The notes under the pieces were generated by a model. It did not search any database and was not told where the DNA came from. It saw only the letters and a list, made by a program, of their open reading frames with translations. A DNA stretch of 23,809 nt, taken from Novosphingobium sp. Its GTDB lineage: Bacteria > Pseudomonadota > Alphaproteobacteria > Sphingomonadales > Sphingomonadaceae. The position numbers and the translations under genes were made by a program. Below, one piece after another: positions 6,753 to 14,495 of this stretch; the first letter of the stretch is position 1, and each line of letters starts with the position of its first letter. The stretch spans positions 1 to 23,809 of the forward strand of contig JAQVEQ010000016.1 of NCBI GenBank assembly GCA_028697875.1, read 5' to 3'.

Positions 6753-7757
6753 GTGGCATATCAGATCGATAAAGACGGCACGGTGGACCTTGGCGGGCGC
6801 ACGTTGCCGGTGCCCGGCGGCGTAAGCAAGGAAGCCCAGGCTTTCCTCGCGACGCCGCCATGGGGCGATACGCCGCCCCCGCCGGCCGACGGGCCGATCC
6901 CGATGTGGGTCCTGCGCCCGCATGTCGATGAACAGATGAAGCTGCTGAACGGCATGGCCCAGCAGTTCTATCCAGTCGATCTCGAGCCGATGGAAATCGG
7001 CGGCGTGCCTTGCATGATGGTGCGGCCCAAGGAGATTCCGGAGGAAAACAAGGGCAAGGTCCTGATGAACCTGCACGGGGGTGGCTTCGTGCTGGGCGGC
7101 GGCTCGCTGATCGAGGCGATCCCGATCGCCGCGACGGCCAAGGTTCCGGTGATCGCGGTCGATTACCGCCTGGCGCCGGAGCATCCCTATCCGGCGGCGG
7201 TCGACGATGCGGTTGCGGTCTACAAGACCATGCTCGACTACCACACCCCCGACCAGATCGGCATCTACGGCTCTTCGGCGGGAGGTTTCCTCACCGGCCA
7301 GACCATCGTGCGCCTCCAGCGCGAAGGGCTGCCCCTGCCGGCCTGCTGCGGTGTATTCACTGCCGGCGGCGATCTGACCGATCTTGGCGATACGGCGCAG
7401 ATATTCACGCTGATGGGGTTTTGGGGCGAAGGTATCCTGCCGGTCGATCACGAAGTCAGCGAAATCCGTGCCTACGTCGGCGGTGCCGATGCGAACGACC
7501 CGGGCGTTTCCCCGATCCAGGGCGACCTTTCCGACTTCCCGCCGACCCTGCTGGTAAGCGGGACGCGCGATGCCGTGCTGAGCGCGACCGCATCGTTCCA
7601 CCGTGCGCTGCGCCGGGCCGGGGTCGATGCCGACCTGTTCGTTTACGAGGCCATGCCACATGCCCACTGGTACATGGTGCACCTGCCCGAAGCGCGTGAG
7701 GCGATCGACGTGATGTCCGCCTTCTTCCTTAAGTATCTCAAGGGCAAGCAGGCCTGA
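6753..7757 (+). CDS. Alpha/beta hydrolase, HSL (hormone-sensitive lipase) family esterase, 334 aa
   Basis: Carboxylesterase of the HSL/alpha-beta hydrolase-3 family. The oxyanion-hole motif HGGG begins at H108, the nucleophile elbow GSSAG has S175, and D273 (SGTRD) and H303 or H305 (MPHAHW) complete the triad. YRLAPEHPYPAA is the usual family block. No signal peptide, so cytoplasmic. An ATG at 6702 is in frame but lies inside the MFS gene; the GTG at 6753 has GAGGAGG at 6741-6747 and is preferred. It is a paralogue of the hydrolase at 9409-10383; the two flank a pair of SDRs in the same operon. Likely removes an ester or opens a lactone on the substrate. Confidence 0.93.
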   Translation: MAYQIDKDGTVDLGGRTLPVPGGVSKEAQAFLATPPWGDTPPPPADGPIPMWVLRPHVDEQMKLLNGMAQQFYPVDLEPMEIGGVPCMMVRPKEIPEENKGKVLMNLHGGGFVLGGGSLIEAIPIAATAKVPVIAVDYRLAPEHPYPAAVDDAVAVYKTMLDYHTPDQIGIYGSSAGGFLTGQTIVRLQREGLPLPACCGVFTAGGDLTDLGDTAQIFTLMGFWGEGILPVDHEVSEIRAYVGGADANDPGVSPIQGDLSDFPPTLLVSGTRDAVLSATASFHRALRRAGVDADLFVYEAMPHAHWYMVHLPEAREAIDVMSAFFLKYLKGKQA

Positions 7758-7792
7758 GCCTGCGCAATCATTCAGTTTTCAGGAGAATTACG

Positions 7793-8581
7793 ATGGGCCG
7801 ACTTTCCGGCAAGGTAGCAATCATCACGGGCGGCGCGCGCGGCATGGGCGCGGCAACCAGCCGCCTGTTCGCGGCCGAAGGCGCCAAGGTCGCAATTACC
7901 GACGTGCTGGAGGCGGAAGGCACCGCGCTCGCCGCGGAACTGGGCGACGCCGCGCGCTTCTATCGCCACGACGTGACCGACGAGGCGGCATGGGCGGAAA
8001 TCGTCAAACAGGTCGAGGCCGATCTCGGTCCGGTCGACGTGCTGGTCAACAATGCCGGTATCCTGATGTTCAGGAGCCTGCTGTCGACCACGCTGGAAGA
8101 TTACGAGCGGGTCCTGCGAGTCAACCTGATTGGCGAGTTCCTCGGCATCAAGGCGGTCGCGCCGGGCATGATCGCACGCGGCAAGGGCTCGATCGTCAAC
8201 ATTTCCTCGGTCGATGGGATGAAGGGCGCCAACGGCCTTGCCGCCTATGCGTCCAGCAAGTGGGGCGTGCGCGGGTTGACCAAGGTCGCCGCGATGGAGC
8301 TTGGCCATCGCGGCATTCGTGTCAATTCGGTCCATCCCGGCGGCGTCGACACGGTCATGACCAACCAGAACAATTCCGCCCGCGAGGAAGTCAACCAGCG
8401 GTTCGGCAATGTCCCGCTACAGCGTGTCGGCGGACCGGAAGAAGTCGCGGCGGCTTCGCTGTTCCTTGCCAGCGATGATTCCTCCTATCTCGCGGGCGCG
8501 GAAATCGTGGTCGATGGCGGCATGATCGTCGGTCAGTATTACGAAGGGTTCCCCGGCGCGCCGGGAGTGCCGGAAGCATGA
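7793..8581 (+). CDS. SDR resembling 3alpha(20beta)-hydroxysteroid dehydrogenase, 262 aa
   Basis: Classical NAD-type SDR: TGGARGMG at 12-19, D37 after strand 2, NNAG at 86-89, N111, S139, Y152-x3-K156, and VDGG near the end. The blocks GSIVNISS, SSKWGVRGL and IRVNSVHPG match, from memory, Streptomyces 3alpha(20beta)-hydroxysteroid dehydrogenase closely, so oxidation of a ring hydroxyl on a steroid-like or other alicyclic alcohol is a fair guess. AGGAG precedes the ATG. It overlaps the next SDR by four bases (ATGA), implying translational coupling and possibly a two-component set of dehydrogenases working on the same molecule. Hydroxysteroid specificity is not proven, since this SDR group is broad. 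Confidence 0.93.
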   Translation: MGRLSGKVAIITGGARGMGAATSRLFAAEGAKVAITDVLEAEGTALAAELGDAARFYRHDVTDEAAWAEIVKQVEADLGPVDVLVNNAGILMFRSLLSTTLEDYERVLRVNLIGEFLGIKAVAPGMIARGKGSIVNISSVDGMKGANGLAAYASSKWGVRGLTKVAAMELGHRGIRVNSVHPGGVDTVMTNQNNSAREEVNQRFGNVPLQRVGGPEEVAAASLFLASDDSSYLAGAEIVVDGGMIVGQYYEGFPGAPGVPEA

Positions 8582-9384
8582 GCGGGTCGCTCGCCGGCCG
8601 CCGTGCGCTGATTACCGGATCGAGTTCCGGCATCGGCGCGGAAACCGCCCGCTGGCTGGGCCGTGCGGGTGCCTCGATCGTCCTCCATGGCCGCAATGCC
8701 GACAAGGTTGCCGCCATGGAGGAGGAACTGCGGGCCAAGGGCGTGGAGGTCGCCAGCGTGATCGGTTCGCTCGACGATCCGGACGCCGCCCGGGCGGTCG
8801 CCAGCGAAGCGTTGCAGATCGGGCAGATCGACATCCTGGTGAACAATGCCGGGGGTTCGGCTTCGGGCGGCGGCAACGCCCAGTGGTTCGAGGCGAGCGC
8901 GGAGGAATGGGACACCACCTTCCGCGCCAATGTCCTGTCCACTGTCGCGATGACGCACGAGATCGTCCCGGCGATGAAGGAACGCGGTTGGGGCCGGGTG
9001 ATCCAGAACGCCAGTGCCATTGCCGACAACCCGATCTCGACCATTCCCGATTACAAGGCGGCGAAGACGGCAGTGGTCTCCTTCACGATCAGCCTTGCGA
9101 TCGCGTTGCGTGGCACCGGGGTCACGTCCAACGCGGTCAGCCCGGGCCTGACGGTGACCGAGAACCTGCGCGGGTGGATCGAATCGCTCGGTGCGGAGCA
9201 CGGCTGGGGCACGACCTGGGAAGAGATCGAAAAGAACGCGGCGGAACAGATGTTTCCGGCCCTGGTCGCCCGTACCGGGCGGCCCGAGGACATCGCCCGG
9301 GCGATCCTGTTCTTCGCCGAACCGGGCGCGGACTTCATCACTGGCCAGCACTTGCGCGTCGATGGCGGGATGGCGCTGGCCTGA
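8578..9384 (+). CDS. Short-chain dehydrogenase/reductase, 268 aa
   Basis: Classical SDR with TGSSSGIG at 13-20, NNAG at 89-92, N118, S146 (QNASAI), Y159-x3-K163 and VDGG at the C-terminus. The dinucleotide region HGRN (37-40) has an Arg after strand 2, which favours NADP(H), in contrast to the NAD-type SDR it overlaps. An insertion rich in Gly/Ser (GGSASGGGN) follows NNAG, and a longer, Trp-containing substrate loop lies around residues 195-225. The ATG overlaps the upstream stop, and the next gene begins 24 bp downstream. The cofactor split between neighbours would fit an oxidation followed by a reduction (epimerisation), which is inference. Confidence 0.92.
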   Translation: MSGSLAGRRALITGSSSGIGAETARWLGRAGASIVLHGRNADKVAAMEEELRAKGVEVASVIGSLDDPDAARAVASEALQIGQIDILVNNAGGSASGGGNAQWFEASAEEWDTTFRANVLSTVAMTHEIVPAMKERGWGRVIQNASAIADNPISTIPDYKAAKTAVVSFTISLAIALRGTGVTSNAVSPGLTVTENLRGWIESLGAEHGWGTTWEEIEKNAAEQMFPALVARTGRPEDIARAILFFAEPGADFITGQHLRVDGGMALA

Positions 9385-9408
9385 GACGGAGACTGGAGGG
9401 AACAGGCA

Positions 9409-10383
9409 ATGTCCGACGTGACGGACGAGAAGGGCGTTTCGCTCGGCCAGCGCATGATTCCCTGGCCAAGATCGATCAGCCCGGAGGCGGTGGCCGCACT
9501 CAAGGCCAATGCCGAGATGCCTTCGCTGCCGATGCCGCCAGCGTCAGACAAGGATGCCTGGCGTCAGGCGATTGCACATGTCGATGGGGTTATGGCCGAT
9601 CACTATGCGGCGGTTCCAGATCCCGCGATCGCGGTGGAAACCGGCATGTTGGCGGGCGTCATGGTCCATCGTGCCTTGCCTTCGGGTCGGTCCGAAGGCG
9701 ACCGGCGGCTCTATCTCGAGATACACGGCGGCGGCCTGGTCTTCGGGGGCGGCACATTTTGCCGTGCCGGGGCTGCGCGCGAAGCGCGGCTGCATGGCGT
9801 GGAAACGCTGGCGGTGGATTATCGGATGCCGCCAGACCATCCATTTCCCGCAGCGCTGGACGATTGCCTTGCGGTCTATGCCCACGAAGTGGAGGCGCGC
9901 GGTGCGCATAACATTGTAGTCGGTGGCGGGTCGGCGGGCGGGAACCTTTCCGCAGCGCTCATGTTGCGCGCGCGCGACGAGGGGCTGCCCTTGCCGGCCG
10001 GGCTTCTGCTCTTGTCGCCCGAAGTGGACCTGACCGAGAGCGGCGATACCTTCGCAACCCTGCTGGGTCTCGACCCTGTCTTGAAGGGCCCCTTGCAGGA
10101 AAGCATCGCGCTCTATGCCGATGGGCATCCGCTCGATCATCCGTATCTTTCGCCGTTATTCGGCGATCTTGCCGGGTTCCCGCCGACCCTGCTGCAATCG
10201 GGCACGCGCGATCTGTTTCTTTCGAACACGGTGAGAATGCACCGAGCCTTGCGTGAGGCGGGCGTCGAGGCGGAACTGCACGTGTTCGAGGCCATGCCGC
10301 ACGGGCGTTTCTTCGCCGGGCCGGAAGACGAGGCGCTGGAACGCGAACTGGCGCGCTTTGTCGCAGGCTGCTGGAAATCGTGA
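9409..10383 (+). CDS. Alpha/beta hydrolase, HSL family esterase, 324 aa
   Basis: Second HSL-type carboxylesterase of this operon. HGGG begins at H106, the GGSAG nucleophile elbow has S175, D268 is in SGTRD and H298 in AMPHG. The block around DYRMPPDHPFPAAL matches the paralogue at 6753. The C-terminal blocks FPPTLLxSGTRD and HRALRxAGV are nearly identical in both, so they arose by duplication, with clear divergence in the N-terminal cap (residues 1-100) that shapes the substrate pocket. GGAGGG precedes the ATG. No signal peptide. Two esterases of different cap could cleave two different ester or lactone positions; that is inference. Confidence 0.92.
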   Translation: MSDVTDEKGVSLGQRMIPWPRSISPEAVAALKANAEMPSLPMPPASDKDAWRQAIAHVDGVMADHYAAVPDPAIAVETGMLAGVMVHRALPSGRSEGDRRLYLEIHGGGLVFGGGTFCRAGAAREARLHGVETLAVDYRMPPDHPFPAALDDCLAVYAHEVEARGAHNIVVGGGSAGGNLSAALMLRARDEGLPLPAGLLLLSPEVDLTESGDTFATLLGLDPVLKGPLQESIALYADGHPLDHPYLSPLFGDLAGFPPTLLQSGTRDLFLSNTVRMHRALREAGVEAELHVFEAMPHGRFFAGPEDEALERELARFVAGCWKS

Positions 10384-10437
10384 TAGGCTGACACGTATTG
10401 GACGGCGCAGGAGACGCCGCAACCTGAGGAGAAAGCA

Positions 10438-10998
10438 ATGCTTCGCATAACCCTGCCCGATGGCGAAGGCTCCGATCCCTACAGCTTCGCCGCAAGGACT
10501 TACGCGACGGAAATCATGGCCGCGGCGGACAAGTTTTCCAAGGCGGTCTACCAGCATTCGATGCTGACCCTGCGCGAGTTCGAAGGCGCCCGCCTGCGCA
10601 TCGCCCAGATCAACGGCTGCATCGTCTGCCAGGGGTTCCGTGCCGCGCGCGATGCGCGTTCGATGTTCGCGGCGACCGGCCTGCGTCCGGCGCACATGGT
10701 GTCGGACAACGGCCCCGCACCGGACGAGGAGTTCTATGACGCGGTGGAGGACTGGCGCAATGCGGGCGTCTTCAGCCCGCGCGAGCGGCTGGCCATCGAA
10801 TATGCCGAACGTTTCGCCGAAGAGCCCAAGGTGCTGGCCGAGGACGAGGGCTTCTGGGAACGGGCTCATGCCCTGTTCTCCGACGCGGAACTGGTCGACC
10901 TGTCGCACTGCGTTGCGGCGTGGATGGGCCTGGGGCGGATCGCCCACGTGCTCGGCTTCGACAGCGTCTGCCTGCCTTTCGCCGAAGCGGCGGAATAG
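10438..10998 (+). CDS. Carboxymuconolactone decarboxylase (CMD/AhpD-like) family protein, 186 aa
   Basis: All-helical CMD/AhpD-fold protein. The redox-type CxxC is C61-x2-C64 in NGCIVCQGFR, with the expected upstream R-x-AQ-x-NGC context. Members range from true gamma-carboxymuconolactone decarboxylases to AhpD-like alkylhydroperoxidases. The CxxC with following acidic/basic residues favours the AhpD-like group, but the usual C-x2-C-x3-H histidine is not seen here (F67/R68 instead), so peroxidase activity is uncertain. Preceded by GGAGAAAG and 54 bp after the esterase; last gene of the plus-strand run. It converges on the SDR at 11029 with only 30 bp between stops and no good terminator for this strand. 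Confidence 0.85.
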   Translation: MLRITLPDGEGSDPYSFAARTYATEIMAAADKFSKAVYQHSMLTLREFEGARLRIAQINGCIVCQGFRAARDARSMFAATGLRPAHMVSDNGPAPDEEFYDAVEDWRNAGVFSPRERLAIEYAERFAEEPKVLAEDEGFWERAHALFSDAELVDLSHCVAAWMGLGRIAHVLGFDSVCLPFAEAAE

Positions 10999-11028
10999 CG
11001 CGACAATGCGGGCGGTGGCCGGCCCGGA

Positions 11029-11838
11029 TCACTCCGGGTCGATGCCGTTGTCCGTGAAGAAGGTGGTTGCGTTAATCATCCCCGCCTGGGTGAATCGGGC
11101 AGCGTCGGGATGGCTGGCGAGCCACACGGATGTGCGTGCGGTTTCCGCAGGGTCATGCGCCTCGCCGCCCTTGCCGATGGCGTCGGCCTGTTCGCCCATC
11201 ACGGCACGCAGGGTGTCCGTCATGGTGAAGCGCGGTTCGATCAGGAAGGCTTCGATCCCGTCCTTGCCGTGTTCGAAATTGATGTATTCGGGGATCTTGT
11301 TGAAGGCCGCCTTGGGCGCATTGTAGAACAGCCCGCTGGTGCCTGCTGGCGGGATGGAGGACGACCAGGTCGTCATGAAGATCATCCGCCCGCCGCCTTG
11401 CGCGATCATGTGTTTCAACACTTCGCGGCTCAGGTGGAACTGGTTGGTGAAATTGCCCGTCACGGCGCGTTCGCCATCTGCGAGGTCGGCCTCCATGATC
11501 GGCTGCATGATGACCGGCCCCTGGTAGATGCCGTTGTTGACCAGTACATCGATCCGCCCGAACCGTTCGAGCGTGGCGGCGATCGCCGCATCGATCGATG
11601 CGCGGTCGAGCAGGTCGAGCCGCGCGCCAAAGCCGGTGCCGCCTACCGCTTCGATGGCCGTGACGGTTTCCTCGATACTGCCGGGCACGGCACCGCCGCC
11701 CATGCCGTCATGCCGCCCCTGCCCGGCGGCCAGGGTGCGCCCGGTGACGGCGACGGCAAAGCCCGCCTTGCCGAATTCCAGCGCGATCGCGCGGCCGATT
11801 CCGCGCGTCGCGCCGGTAACGAGTACGACTTTCTGCAT
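11029..11838 (-). CDS. Atypical short-chain dehydrogenase/reductase, 269 aa
   Basis: SDR with a sound cofactor motif (TGATRGIG, residues 8-15) and TGR after strand 2, favouring NADP(H). The NNAG tetrapeptide is NNGI (101-104), N129 is kept, and the active site reads S159-S161 and Y172-x3-K176 (YNAPK). The substrate loop is unusual, with PRFTMTDT instead of the common PGxxxT. A Gly-rich insert (AGQGRHDGMGGG, about residues 38-50) lies after strand 2. The frame is open far upstream, but that is antisense-type readthrough over the PhyH gene; the ATG at 11838 lies 17 bp after the PhyH stop. Shine-Dalgarno is weak (CGGA), so coupling to PhyH is likely. Confidence 0.87.
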   Translation of the reverse strand: MQKVVLVTGATRGIGRAIALEFGKAGFAVAVTGRTLAAGQGRHDGMGGGAVPGSIEETVTAIEAVGGTGFGARLDLLDRASIDAAIAATLERFGRIDVLVNNGIYQGPVIMQPIMEADLADGERAVTGNFTNQFHLSREVLKHMIAQGGGRMIFMTTWSSSIPPAGTSGLFYNAPKAAFNKIPEYINFEHGKDGIEAFLIEPRFTMTDTLRAVMGEQADAIGKGGEAHDPAETARTSVWLASHPDAARFTQAGMINATTFFTDNGIDPE

Positions 11839-11855
11839 GAATTCCGGCCGTCCGA

Positions 11856-12785
11856 TCAGTATTCCATCTTCGCCGGTACGCAGAGCGCGCGCAATTCGTC
11901 GCTCGCACCGTCCCACGGTTCGTCGAAGCCGATGGCGACGGAGCTGTAACCGAGTAGCTGGCGCAGCGTCTTCGAGGTGCCTTGCATGACTTGCGGATCG
12001 AGCACGAGCGGGAAGTTGATCATCGGGCGGTGCCACGGCGGGCAATAACCGGCGATCACGCCCGCGCGTTCGCGGTCCTTCGAAGTGTTGGCGCCCGCGC
12101 CGTGCAGCAGCTGGTCGGAATAGACGATGATCGACCCGGCCGGAGCTTCGGCGGCGACGGATTCGTAGTAGGTGTCGCCGCTCATATCGATATTGCCCTT
12201 CAGCAGGTGGCTGCCGGGCACGACGCGGGTGGCGCCGACTTCCTCGTCGAATTCGTCGAGGCACCAGATCACGCGCGACTGGGTCGGGCGGTCGAAGTGG
12301 TGATAGCCGGTGCTGCGGTCGAGGTGGATGAACTGTTCGCCGCTGCCGGGGCGGGTCAGGTTCGCGCCATAGGAATGGACGAGATAGCTTTCGTCGAACA
12401 GGTTCGGCCCGAGGATGTGCTTGGTGAATTCCAGCGCCAGCGGGTGTTCGAGGAAATCGCGGAACCACTTGTGGCGGTTGGGCAGGCGCGAAAGGCGGCG
12501 GTTCTTGTCGTCCGGGTCGGTGTAGAAGCGGCTGACGCGGTTGATGTCGATCGCTTCCTCGCGGGCGATTTCGTCCACCAGGACCTGCCGCGCCTCGCGC
12601 CATTCGCTGTCCGACAGGACGCCGGTGACGATGGCATAGCCGGCCCGGTCGATATCGGCCTTGGCCTGTTCGACGTCGCGCGTGGGTTGGGGGAGCGGGC
12701 CGTCGAACGCAATTTTCACGTGCTTGCGTTCGCGCGGGGTGATTTCCTTGTACTCGCCCATTTCGAGGGCATCGCCAACGGCCAT
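11856..12785 (-). CDS. Phytanoyl-CoA dioxygenase (PhyH) family Fe(II)/2-oxoglutarate oxygenase, 309 aa
   Basis: Non-haem iron dioxygenase with a double-stranded beta-helix. The iron facial triad is H154-x-D156 (FIHLDRSTGYHH) and H228 (LLHGAGANTS). An arginine 10-12 residues later (R238 or R240) should bind 2-oxoglutarate. The conserved PGSH turn is at about 191-194. It would hydroxylate a C-H bond of an acyl or alicyclic substrate using O2 and 2-oxoglutarate. The start at 12785 is preceded by AAGGAG; a longer in-frame start at 12854 adds 23 unlikely residues. First gene of a two-gene operon with the SDR at 11029, which could oxidise the new alcohol. It diverges from a TetR regulator, which probably controls it. 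Confidence 0.92.
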   Translation of the reverse strand: MAVGDALEMGEYKEITPRERKHVKIAFDGPLPQPTRDVEQAKADIDRAGYAIVTGVLSDSEWREARQVLVDEIAREEAIDINRVSRFYTDPDDKNRRLSRLPNRHKWFRDFLEHPLALEFTKHILGPNLFDESYLVHSYGANLTRPGSGEQFIHLDRSTGYHHFDRPTQSRVIWCLDEFDEEVGATRVVPGSHLLKGNIDMSGDTYYESVAAEAPAGSIIVYSDQLLHGAGANTSKDRERAGVIAGYCPPWHRPMINFPLVLDPQVMQGTSKTLRQLLGYSSVAIGFDEPWDGASDELRALCVPAKMEY

Positions 12786-12980
12786 CTTTCTCTCCTTCGG
12801 ACTTCTTTGTTGTGGTCCCGGCCGGGGCCGACTGTCTTGCCATTGGCGCTGCAAGTCACGTCGTTATGCGGAGGAATCCGCAAGGCCGGAACAGGCCGCG
12901 AAGCTACCAGTCCGGAGATATAACTGCAACAGGTGTTGTGAATATTTGCGCTGTTCCGGACATGGGTTATAGGGGGTGGC
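12786..12980. promoter_or_regulatory. Divergent promoter region, PhyH / TetR, with candidate operator
   Basis: Largest gap of the window (195 bp). An interrupted dyad CAACA-GG-TGTTG lies at 12927-12938. On the minus strand TTATAT directly follows it and could be the -10 of the PhyH operon. On the plus strand TTGCGC (12946-12951) and TTATAG (12967-12972) form a weak -35/-10 pair (15-bp spacer) just before the TetR start. Placement between a TetR gene and its divergent neighbour is the standard layout for an autoregulated operator; binding itself is inferred. Confidence 0.4.
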
Positions 12981-13637
12981 ATGGAACAGGGAATTGCAGC
13001 GGGACGGGTGCCTGGCCCCAGGCGCAGGGGGCGCCCCACGGCGGAAAATTCGCGCCTCAAGACCGCGCACCTGCTGGCCGTGGCGCGGGACATGTTCGCG
13101 GAGCTTGGCTATCGCGCGGTGACGATGCGCAAGGTCGCGGCCATGGCGCAGGTTTCCACCCGCACGCTCTACGACCGCTACTCCGACAAGCTCAGCCTGT
13201 TCGAAGCCTGTCTCGATTTCGGTTCGGTCGAATTTCCCAGGATCGCCCATGAACCGGGCGTGCCGGCCGATGCGGCCTTGCGGCGATTCGCGGCGGCGCT
13301 GGTGCGGACGGTGTCGGCCGACAGCAGTGTCCGGCTATCGATACTGGTGTCGCGCGAAGGTGTGGAATTTCCGGAACTGGTCCGCGCGGTCGATGCGGTT
13401 CAGGACAAGTACCTCGTGCGCCCGCTGGCCGCCTTCATGCGCGATGCCGGACTGGCGCGGGACAAGGGGGAGGAACGGGCCAAGCTGTTCCTGGCGATGG
13501 CCTTTGCGGAATGGCAGCGGCGCTTCAGTTTCCTCAAGCCCTTGCCGAAAGGAAAAGAGATCGAACGTCATGCGGAACTGGTCGTGGACCTGTTCCTTCA
13601 CGGCGCGATGAACGACGTGGGAGAAAGCAATGAGTGA
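12981..13637 (+). CDS. TetR/AcrR-family transcriptional regulator, 218 aa
   Basis: One-component repressor. The N-terminal DNA-binding domain spans about residues 25-75 with the helix-turn-helix at about 48-67 (TMRKVAAMAQVSTRTLYDRY). It is preceded by a basic, proline-rich arm (GPRRRGRP) typical of TetR proteins that grip the minor groove. The C-terminal ligand-binding domain (85-218) has the WQRRF segment seen in the AefR-like group. A GGGGGTGG stretch precedes the ATG. Its stop overlaps the next SDR start by 8 bp, so the two are cotranscribed and coupled. Most likely target: its own promoter and the divergent PhyH-SDR operon, with a pathway intermediate or CoA ester as inducer (inference). 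Confidence 0.92.
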   Translation: MEQGIAAGRVPGPRRRGRPTAENSRLKTAHLLAVARDMFAELGYRAVTMRKVAAMAQVSTRTLYDRYSDKLSLFEACLDFGSVEFPRIAHEPGVPADAALRRFAAALVRTVSADSSVRLSILVSREGVEFPELVRAVDAVQDKYLVRPLAAFMRDAGLARDKGEERAKLFLAMAFAEWQRRFSFLKPLPKGKEIERHAELVVDLFLHGAMNDVGESNE

Positions 13638-14430
13638 AGGCAGATTGGATGGCCGAGCGGCGCTGATTACCGGTGCGGCGGACGGGATCGGATATGGCAT
13701 GGCGCGGCGTTTCGCCGCCGAAGGGGCGGCGGTTCTGGTCGTCGATTTCGACGAGGAAAAAGGCAGGGAGGCCACGGCCGACCTTTGCGCCATGGGTGCG
13801 CGGGCGGAATTTTTCCGTTGCGACGTGACGAAGAAGGACCAGGTCGTCGGTGCGGTCGCCGCCTGCGTCGAGAAATTCGGTTCGATCGATATCCTGGTGA
13901 ACAATGCCTATCGCGGGGCGGGCTACAGCCGGATCGAATTGAAAAGCGACGAGCTGTTCGATGCCTGCATGCACATGTGCCTCTATGCGGCCAAGTGGTC
14001 GATGGAGGCCGCTTTCCCGCACATGCGCGCGCGCCAGTGGGGCCGGATCATCAACGTCGCCTCGCTCAACGGGGTGAATGCCCACATGGGGACGGCCGAA
14101 TACAACGCGGGCAAGGAGGCCCTGCGCGCCTATACCCGCACTGCCGCGCGCGAATGGGCGGGCTATGGCGTGGTTGCCAACATCATCTGCCCGGCGGCCG
14201 CCTCGGCCAGCTATCGCAAGTTCAAGGAAATCGCGCCCGACGTTGCGGCGGCGACGGCGGCGGCCAACCCGATGGGCCGCATGGGCGACCCGGAAAAGGA
14301 CATCGGCGGCGTCGCCCTGTTCCTCGCGAGCGAGGATGCCTGCTATCTCACCGGCAACACGTTGTTCGTCGATGGCGGCGGGCACATCAACGGGGTTCCC
14401 TGGCTGCCGGATCTCGGCCCGGATAGCTGA
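13630..14430 (+). CDS. Short-chain dehydrogenase/reductase, 266 aa
   Basis: Classical SDR: TGAADGIG at 14-21, D39 after strand 2 (NAD type), NNAY in place of NNAG at 91-94, S145, Y158-x3-K162. The tetrad Asn is replaced, by my alignment to its paralogue, with C117. The C-terminus ends TGNTLFVDGGGHINGVPW plus a short tail, almost the same as the minus-strand SDR at 16075-16866, with shared ASLNGVNAH-like and TRTAAxEW blocks: the two are duplicates in inverted orientation. The ATG overlaps the TetR gene, with GGGAGAAAG as ribosome site. It converges on the SDR at 14496, with the terminator hairpin in the 65-bp gap. Confidence 0.92.
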   Translation: MSEGRLDGRAALITGAADGIGYGMARRFAAEGAAVLVVDFDEEKGREATADLCAMGARAEFFRCDVTKKDQVVGAVAACVEKFGSIDILVNNAYRGAGYSRIELKSDELFDACMHMCLYAAKWSMEAAFPHMRARQWGRIINVASLNGVNAHMGTAEYNAGKEALRAYTRTAAREWAGYGVVANIICPAAASASYRKFKEIAPDVAAATAAANPMGRMGDPEKDIGGVALFLASEDACYLTGNTLFVDGGGHINGVPWLPDLGPDS

Positions 14431-14435
14431 GCTGG

Positions 14436-14475
14436 GCAAAAATTCCCGGGGCCATGCACATGGCGTGGCCCCGGG
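14436..14475 (-). terminator. Rho-independent terminator of the five-gene minus-strand operon
   Basis: A 10-bp perfect GC-rich stem (CCCGGGGCCA at 14445-14454, TGGCCCCGGG at 14466-14475) with an 11-nt loop. Read on the minus strand it is followed by AATTTTTG (plus-strand AAAAATT at 14438-14444). It begins about 20 bases beyond the stop of the last SDR. On the plus strand no T run follows, so termination of the convergent SDR there is less certain. Confidence 0.85.
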
Positions 14476-14495
14476 CTAGGCAGGGTTCGGTAAGA

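Noticed and set aside
11023..11038. Hairpin CCCGGA-TCAC-TCCGGG between the CMD-like gene and the convergent SDR
   Set aside because: It is short, overlaps the SDR stop codon and lacks a T run; chance in GC-rich DNA is likely.
11029..12843. A 604-codon minus-strand open frame spanning the PhyH gene and the following SDR
   Set aside because: Only the last 269 codons read as protein (the SDR). The upstream part is an Arg/Pro-rich out-of-frame reading of the PhyH gene, which has its own clear frame and ribosome site.
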